A DNA stretch of 8,129 nucleotides from Oscillospiraceae bacterium UBA3851 (lineage in GTDB: Bacteria; Bacillota; Clostridia; Oscillospirales; Oscillospiraceae): contig DGHJ01000013.1 in NCBI GenBank assembly GCA_002392625.1, positions 4,496-12,624 on the forward strand. The letters are read 5' to 3'. The stretch's first letter is position 1, and each line of letters begins with the position of its first letter. Shown piece after piece: positions 5,162 to 8,129 of the stretch. The notes under the pieces were generated by a model. The model was not told the origin of the DNA, did no database searches, and worked only from the letters and a program-made list of their open reading frames with translations. The position numbers and the translations under genes were made by a program.

Positions 5162-5194
5162 AAAAGATCCGCCTGAAAAACAGGCGGATCTTTT
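5162..5194 (-). terminator. Intrinsic terminator of the zinc-ribbon/Ig-like gene
   Basis: AAAAGATCCGCCTG (5162-5175), loop AAAAA, CAGGCGGATCTTTT (5181-5194): a perfect 14-bp stem. On the minus strand it is followed by a T run, at a position about 40 bases beyond the stop codon at 5235. It insulates the SASP gene from upstream transcription. Confidence 0.9.
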
Positions 5195-5224
5195 CTATCT
5201 CTATCGTTTCTATCTCTATCGTTT
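5195..5224. repeat. Two tandem copies of a 15-base unit
   Basis: CTATCTCTATCGTTT occurs at 5195-5209 and again, without a change, at 5210-5224. It lies between the terminator at 5162-5194 and the stop codon of the zinc-ribbon gene. The perfect copies suggest a recent slippage duplication in the 3' untranslated region. Confidence 0.85.
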
Positions 5225-5234
5225 GCTGATTTGA

Positions 5235-6074
5235 TTATCCCAGCACGCGGCACTTGAGGGTCTGGCCGTCCACCGTGGCGGTGATGTAGGCCGTGCCGCG
5301 GGAGACGCGGGTCACGGTGCCGTTGCTGCTCACCGTCACGCCGGCGTAGTCGCTGGCCCAATGCACGTCGCTTTCGGTGCCGGAGATGAACAGCCTGGTG
5401 GAGCCGCTGGAGAGGGTCATGTCGTACATCAGCTCGCCGTTGATGGTGGCCTTGGGCAGCTCGCTGCCGCTCCACTCGGCGCACATGAGCAGCTCCTTGG
5501 CCGGGTCGGTGCCGGGCTCCACCGGGGTGGGGTCATCCGGGCCGGGATCGTCCGTCCCCGGTCCGGCCGGCTCGCCGGCTTCCTTCACAGTGACCTCGCA
5601 GCGGGCGGAGTGCTCCTTGTTATCCATGACCGTGATCATGGTCTGACCGGCGCCCACGGCGGTGACCGTGCCGTTTTCATCCACCGTGGCCACCGCCTCG
5701 TCGCTGCTGCTCCACTTGTAGCTGTCAGAGCCGGAGGCGGTCAGCGGATAGCTCTCACCCACGTTCAGCTCCACGTCCGCCGTGGAGAGGGTGATCTTCA
5801 CGTCCTCAACGGGGGGCTTTTCCGGTTCGGGCCGGAGCTTCGCCTTGATCTGATCGCCGAAGAACGCGTAGATCAGCACCGCCGCCAGCAGCAGAAGCAC
5901 GACGATCAGCGCCGGGCCGACGATCTTGGGACCGCGGCGCTTCTCCACCCGGCGTCCCGCCACGCGGCGGCGCTTGACCGTTCCCTCATAGGGGCCGCTC
6001 TCGGCGCAGAAGGGGCAGGCCTTATAGCTATCGGAATACATCTCCCCGCAGATGGGGCATTTAACCAGCTTCAT
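5235..6074 (-). CDS. Zinc-ribbon, single-pass membrane protein with two Ig-like (BIG2) domains
   Basis: A 279-residue protein. In order: a zinc ribbon with C6, C9, C20 and C23 (CPIC...CPFC); a basic stretch (35-50, KRRRVAGRRVEKRRGPK region); one membrane helix (about 51-72); a first bacterial Ig-like group 2 domain (about 91-163, with YKWSSSDEAVATVDENGTVT and a closing CEVTV strand); an Asp/Pro/Gly linker (165-192, DDPGPDDPTP); and a second, more degenerate BIG2-like domain (about 193-277, HWASDYAGVTVSSNGTVTRV). By the positive-inside rule the ribbon is cytoplasmic and the Ig-like part outside. Function is unknown; cell-surface adhesion or a structural role is plausible. The start at 6074 is preferred because GGAGG lies seven bases upstream; ATG 6080 directly abuts the Shine-Dalgarno, and an in-frame ATG at 6170 lies upstream of the promoter. 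Confidence 0.85.
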   Translation of the reverse strand: MKLVKCPICGEMYSDSYKACPFCAESGPYEGTVKRRRVAGRRVEKRRGPKIVGPALIVVLLLLAAVLIYAFFGDQIKAKLRPEPEKPPVEDVKITLSTADVELNVGESYPLTASGSDSYKWSSSDEAVATVDENGTVTAVGAGQTMITVMDNKEHSARCEVTVKEAGEPAGPGTDDPGPDDPTPVEPGTDPAKELLMCAEWSGSELPKATINGELMYDMTLSSGSTRLFISGTESDVHWASDYAGVTVSSNGTVTRVSRGTAYITATVDGQTLKCRVLG

Positions 6075-6134
6075 GGTCATTCCTCCACAGAAACACCGCT
6101 TGGGCGGCGCACGTACCGATTTTGAGTTACCATA

Positions 6135-6163
6135 ATCATACCCAAAATGCCCCGTCTCGTCAA
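6135..6163 (-). promoter_or_regulatory. Near-consensus vegetative promoter of the zinc-ribbon/Ig-like gene
   Basis: On the minus strand, TTGACG (6158-6163, five of six matches) lies 17 bases before TATGAT (6135-6140, five of six matches). Transcription would start near 6128, about 54 bases before ATG 6074. This is the best promoter match in the window. Confidence 0.8.
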
Positions 6164-6214
6164 CTCCCATCGGACGAAATTCACTCTTTTTTTACAAGAT
6201 GTCCGCCGCCTCTC

Positions 6215-6243
6215 TTGCTTTTCCGCCCCGGCTTTTTTATAAT
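6215..6243 (+). promoter_or_regulatory. Candidate promoter of the udk operon
   Basis: A perfect TATAAT (6238-6243) is preceded after 17 bases by TTGCTT (6215-6220, three of six matches). It lies about 33 bases before the udk start. It is divergent from the promoter at 6135-6163, with about 50 bases between the two -35 boxes. Confidence 0.6.
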
Positions 6244-6276
6244 GGAAGCATCAACAGGAAGGGGTACGCTTCATCT

Positions 6277-6891
6277 ATGAATATCATGTTCATCGGCATC
6301 GCCGGCGGCACCGGCAGCGGCAAGACCACCCTGACCAGACATCTGGCCGCCCATTTTGGCAGCGACGTCAGCGTGGTGCACCACGACAACTACTACAAGC
6401 GCCAGGACCGCCCCTTTGAGGAGCGGTGCAAGCAAAACTACGACCATCCCGACGCCTTTGACACGGAGCTGATGATCGAGGATCTGAAAAAGCTGAAGGC
6501 GGGCCAGACCATCTACTGCCCCGTGTATGACTACTCCATCCACAACCGCACCGACGAGACCGTGGAGGTCAAACCCACCAAGGTGGTCATCGTGGAGGGC
6601 ATTCTGATCTTCCAGAACAAGGAGCTGCGGGACCTGCTGGACATCAAGATCTTTGTGGAGACCGACGCCGACGTGCGCATCCTGCGCCGTGCCCTGCGGG
6701 ACGTGGAGGAGCGGGGCCGCTCCCTGGAGTCGGTGATCAACCAGTATCTCACCACCGTCAAGCCCATGCACGAGCAGTTTGTGGAGCCCACCCGGAAGTT
6801 TGCCGACATCATTGTGCTGGAGGGCGGCCACAATCTGGTGGCCCTGGATCTGATCATGCAGCGCATCGCCAACCATGTGGCGCAGAACTGA
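6277..6891 (+). CDS. udk: Uridine kinase
   Basis: A 204-residue cytoplasmic enzyme of pyrimidine salvage that phosphorylates uridine (and cytidine) with ATP or GTP. Walker A: GGTGSGKTT (10-18). The DNYYK block, the NYDHPDAFD block (compare E. coli NYDHPSAMD), PVYDYSIH, VVIVEGIL, the lid RRALRDVEERGRSLESVINQY region and FADIIVLEGG all align with E. coli Udk and in the same order. Length matches the family (about 205-215). ATG 6277 is chosen because a GGAAGGGG ribosome binding site ends about 12 bases upstream; a second ATG at 6286 is in frame but too close to the P-loop strand. It is the first gene of a two-gene unit; the next gene overlaps its 3' end by 17 bases. Confidence 0.95.
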   Translation: MNIMFIGIAGGTGSGKTTLTRHLAAHFGSDVSVVHHDNYYKRQDRPFEERCKQNYDHPDAFDTELMIEDLKKLKAGQTIYCPVYDYSIHNRTDETVEVKPTKVVIVEGILIFQNKELRDLLDIKIFVETDADVRILRRALRDVEERGRSLESVINQYLTTVKPMHEQFVEPTRKFADIIVLEGGHNLVALDLIMQRIANHVAQN

Positions 6892-7648
6892 CAAGACGGT
6901 GCGGCGCCGTCCCGTTTTGGGTATTATCTGTCTGGTATTGACAGCATATTTCCTGCTTCCGCTGTGCATCGGCATTCTCCACATCGGCATGCTCTGGCCA
7001 ACGGCTCTGCTGCTTCTGGCCGCGTCGGTGTGCTTCTGGCCCCGGTGGCCGGGCAAATTGCCCCTCTGGCTGCAGCGCATCGCCGCAGGTGCCATTGCCG
7101 TTGGGCTGTCCGTGGCTGTTATCGTGCTGGCCCTGATGCTTATGGCCGCAGTCCACCGGGCAGGGCCCTCCACCGACACGCCCCGCACCGTTATCGTGCT
7201 GGGCTGCAAGGTGTGGCCGGATAACCGGCCCAGCCTCATGCTGCGGGACCGGATCAATGCGGCATACGAGTATCTGGACGCCCATCCGGACGCTGTATGC
7301 GTGGCCTCCGGCGGACAGGGCGACGACGAGCACATCACCGAGGCCCGGTGCATCCGGGACACGCTGGTGTCCATGGGCGTCGACCCGTCGCGGATCTACC
7401 TGGAGGAATCCTCCGGCTCCACCCGGCAGAATCTGGCCAACTCCGCCGCGCTGATCGCGTCCAACGGGCTGGACCCTCTGGTGGCGATCGCCACCGACAA
7501 TTTCCACCAGTACCGCGCTCAGTACTTTGCCAGAATGGAGGGGCTCGATCCCCTGTCCATCGGAAATCCGTCCTACTGGGTGGCCGGACCCGGCTACTGG
7601 GCCCGTGAGGTCGTGGGCGTGCTGGCCGCGTGGATAAGGGGCTATTAA
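6875..7648 (+). CDS. YdcF/SanA-type DUF218 membrane protein
   Basis: A 257-residue protein with three predicted membrane helices (about 14-34, 40-55 and 69-93), then a DUF218 (PF02698) domain from about 105 to 250. The domain shows TVIVLGCKVW (105-114), RPSLMLRDRINAA (118-130), VASGGQGDDE (143-152), TEARC (155-159), EESSGSTRQNLANSA (177-191) and ATDNFHQYRA (206-215), in the order typical of YdcF/ElyC/SanA proteins. Those have been tied to envelope integrity in enterobacteria, but the chemistry is unclear. ATG 6875 overlaps udk by 17 bases. No strong ribosome binding site precedes it or the alternative in-frame GTG at 6899, so translational coupling to udk is likely and the exact start is unsure. 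It ends before an intrinsic terminator. Confidence 0.88.
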   Translation: MWRRTDKTVRRRPVLGIICLVLTAYFLLPLCIGILHIGMLWPTALLLLAASVCFWPRWPGKLPLWLQRIAAGAIAVGLSVAVIVLALMLMAAVHRAGPSTDTPRTVIVLGCKVWPDNRPSLMLRDRINAAYEYLDAHPDAVCVASGGQGDDEHITEARCIRDTLVSMGVDPSRIYLEESSGSTRQNLANSAALIASNGLDPLVAIATDNFHQYRAQYFARMEGLDPLSIGNPSYWVAGPGYWAREVVGVLAAWIRGY

Positions 7649-7656
7649 GAGAAACA

Positions 7657-7694
7657 AACACGATCCGGAAGGGGATGCCCTCCCGGATCGTGTT
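7657..7694. terminator. Intrinsic terminator between the udk operon and the LD-carboxypeptidase gene
   Basis: AACACGATCCGG (7657-7668) pairs with CCGGATCGTGTT (7683-7694), a perfect 12-bp stem. AGGG (7670-7673) and CCCT (7678-7681) extend it inward past an A/C mismatch. On the plus strand it is followed by GTCTTTTT. On the minus strand it is followed by TTTGTTT, so it may also serve the convergent gene. Confidence 0.9.
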
Positions 7695-7705
7695 GTCTTT
7701 TTCCC

Positions 7706-8129
7706 TTATCCCCTCGGCGCAAAGATGATGCGCTGAGCCTCCGTGTCCACGGTGGCCTCCACCCCAAAGGGGACGATGCACCGGGGCGTGGCGTGTCCCA
7801 CGTTGAGATTGCACACGATGGGCAGCGCCGGATCGTCCACCACCTCCATCAGGATCTCCAGATACTCCCGCTCGTACGTCCGGTCCATGGGCTTGCCCAC
7901 CAGCACGCCGCTGACGGCGGAGAAGACTCCCGCCTTCTTCAAATACGTCGCGGCCAGGCGGAATTTCTCCGGCATTATCTTCTCCTCGCTGGTCTCCAGC
8001 AGCAAAATGCGACCCGCCCAGTCCTCCGCAGACGGAAACAGTTCGTATTCCCGGCACACCGCGGGCATATCCGCGTAGCGCTCACCGTCGAAGATGTCAA
8101 GCATGGTGTCAATGCAGCCGCCCAGGATC
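7706..8129 (-). CDS. LD-carboxypeptidase (peptidase S66, LdcA/MccF-like), C-terminal part
   Basis: The minus-strand gene enters from the right edge; about 140 C-terminal residues are visible, starting ILGGCIDTMLDIF. S66 enzymes use a Ser-Glu-His triad to cleave the bond before the terminal D-residue of murein tetrapeptides in cell-wall recycling; MccF relatives instead detoxify microcin C. The Glu region (GRILLLETSEEK), the SGVLVGK block and the His region (NVGHATPRCIVPFGVEATVD) are present, matching the C-terminal half of the family. The nucleophilic Ser lies outside the window. A methionine at 8104 is internal: the reading frame is open to the edge and the GGCIDT segment before it belongs to the fold. 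LdcA and MccF-like specificities cannot be separated here. It is convergent with the udk operon. Confidence 0.9.
   Translation of the reverse strand, partial: ILGGCIDTMLDIFDGERYADMPAVCREYELFPSAEDWAGRILLLETSEEKIMPEKFRLAATYLKKAGVFSAVSGVLVGKPMDRTYEREYLEILMEVVDDPALPIVCNLNVGHATPRCIVPFGVEATVDTEAQRIIFAPRG

Noticed and set aside
5361..6125. A 254-codon open frame on the plus strand opposite the zinc-ribbon/Ig-like gene
   Set aside because: The minus strand has a promoter, ribosome binding site, domain structure and terminator; the plus-strand frame has none of these.
6171..6205. An operator between the divergent promoters before udk
   Set aside because: CGGAC (6171-6175) and GTCCG (6201-6205) are only five bases each and 25 bases apart, which is expected by chance.
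6271..7374. A 367-codon minus-strand frame across udk and the DUF218 gene
   Set aside because: It is antisense to a certain uridine kinase gene and shows no recognisable motif.

Overview
The window looks like chromosomal DNA of a GC-rich, spore-forming member of the Clostridia, most likely Oscillospiraceae (Flavonifractor, Lawsonibacter or Oscillibacter-like). The grounds are an alpha/beta-type small acid-soluble spore protein, AGGAGG-type ribosome binding sites, a high-GC third codon position throughout, and several proteins of kinds I associate with this group (a two-copy-style SSB-like protein, a DUF5662 protein, a zinc-ribbon/Ig-like membrane protein). The genus is inference. I see no phage, CRISPR, tRNA, rRNA or transposase gene.

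Layout, left to right. At 1-239 (-) is the N-terminal part of an SSB-like protein, cut by the window edge. It is divergent from a three-gene (+) operon: a radical SAM protein (469-1335), MTA/SAH nucleosidase (1360-2037) and an ECF transporter S component (2039-2581). A perfect 19-bp-stem terminator (2587-2627) separates this operon from the convergent (-) genes: a second radical SAM protein (2630-3517) and a DUF5662 protein (3627-4169). Divergent from these is a cysteine-rich orphan protein (4366-4794, +). Next come the spore protein (4850-5047, -) and a zinc-ribbon, single-TM, double Ig-like protein (5235-6074, -) with a near-consensus promoter. Divergent from that lies uridine kinase followed by a YdcF/DUF218 membrane protein (6277-7648, +). 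The window ends in the C-terminal part of an S66-family LD-carboxypeptidase (7706 to beyond 8129, -).

Functional links are modest. The radical SAM-MTAN-ECF operon is the most coherent: MTAN removes the nucleoside by-products of SAM chemistry (MTA, SAH and, in characterised homologues, 5'-deoxyadenosine from radical SAM enzymes), and the S component suggests uptake of a small vitamin-like molecule. The rest is mixed housekeeping.

The strongest unexplained signal is non-coding. A ~98-bp element occurs twice in opposite orientation (313-410 and 4205-4303, about 86 of 99 aligned columns identical by hand count). Each copy lies between a pair of divergently transcribed genes. Each has a palindrome with back-to-back -10-like boxes and a second nested hairpin. 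It may be a dispersed, structured, bidirectional promoter or leader element, or a MITE/REP-like repeat.
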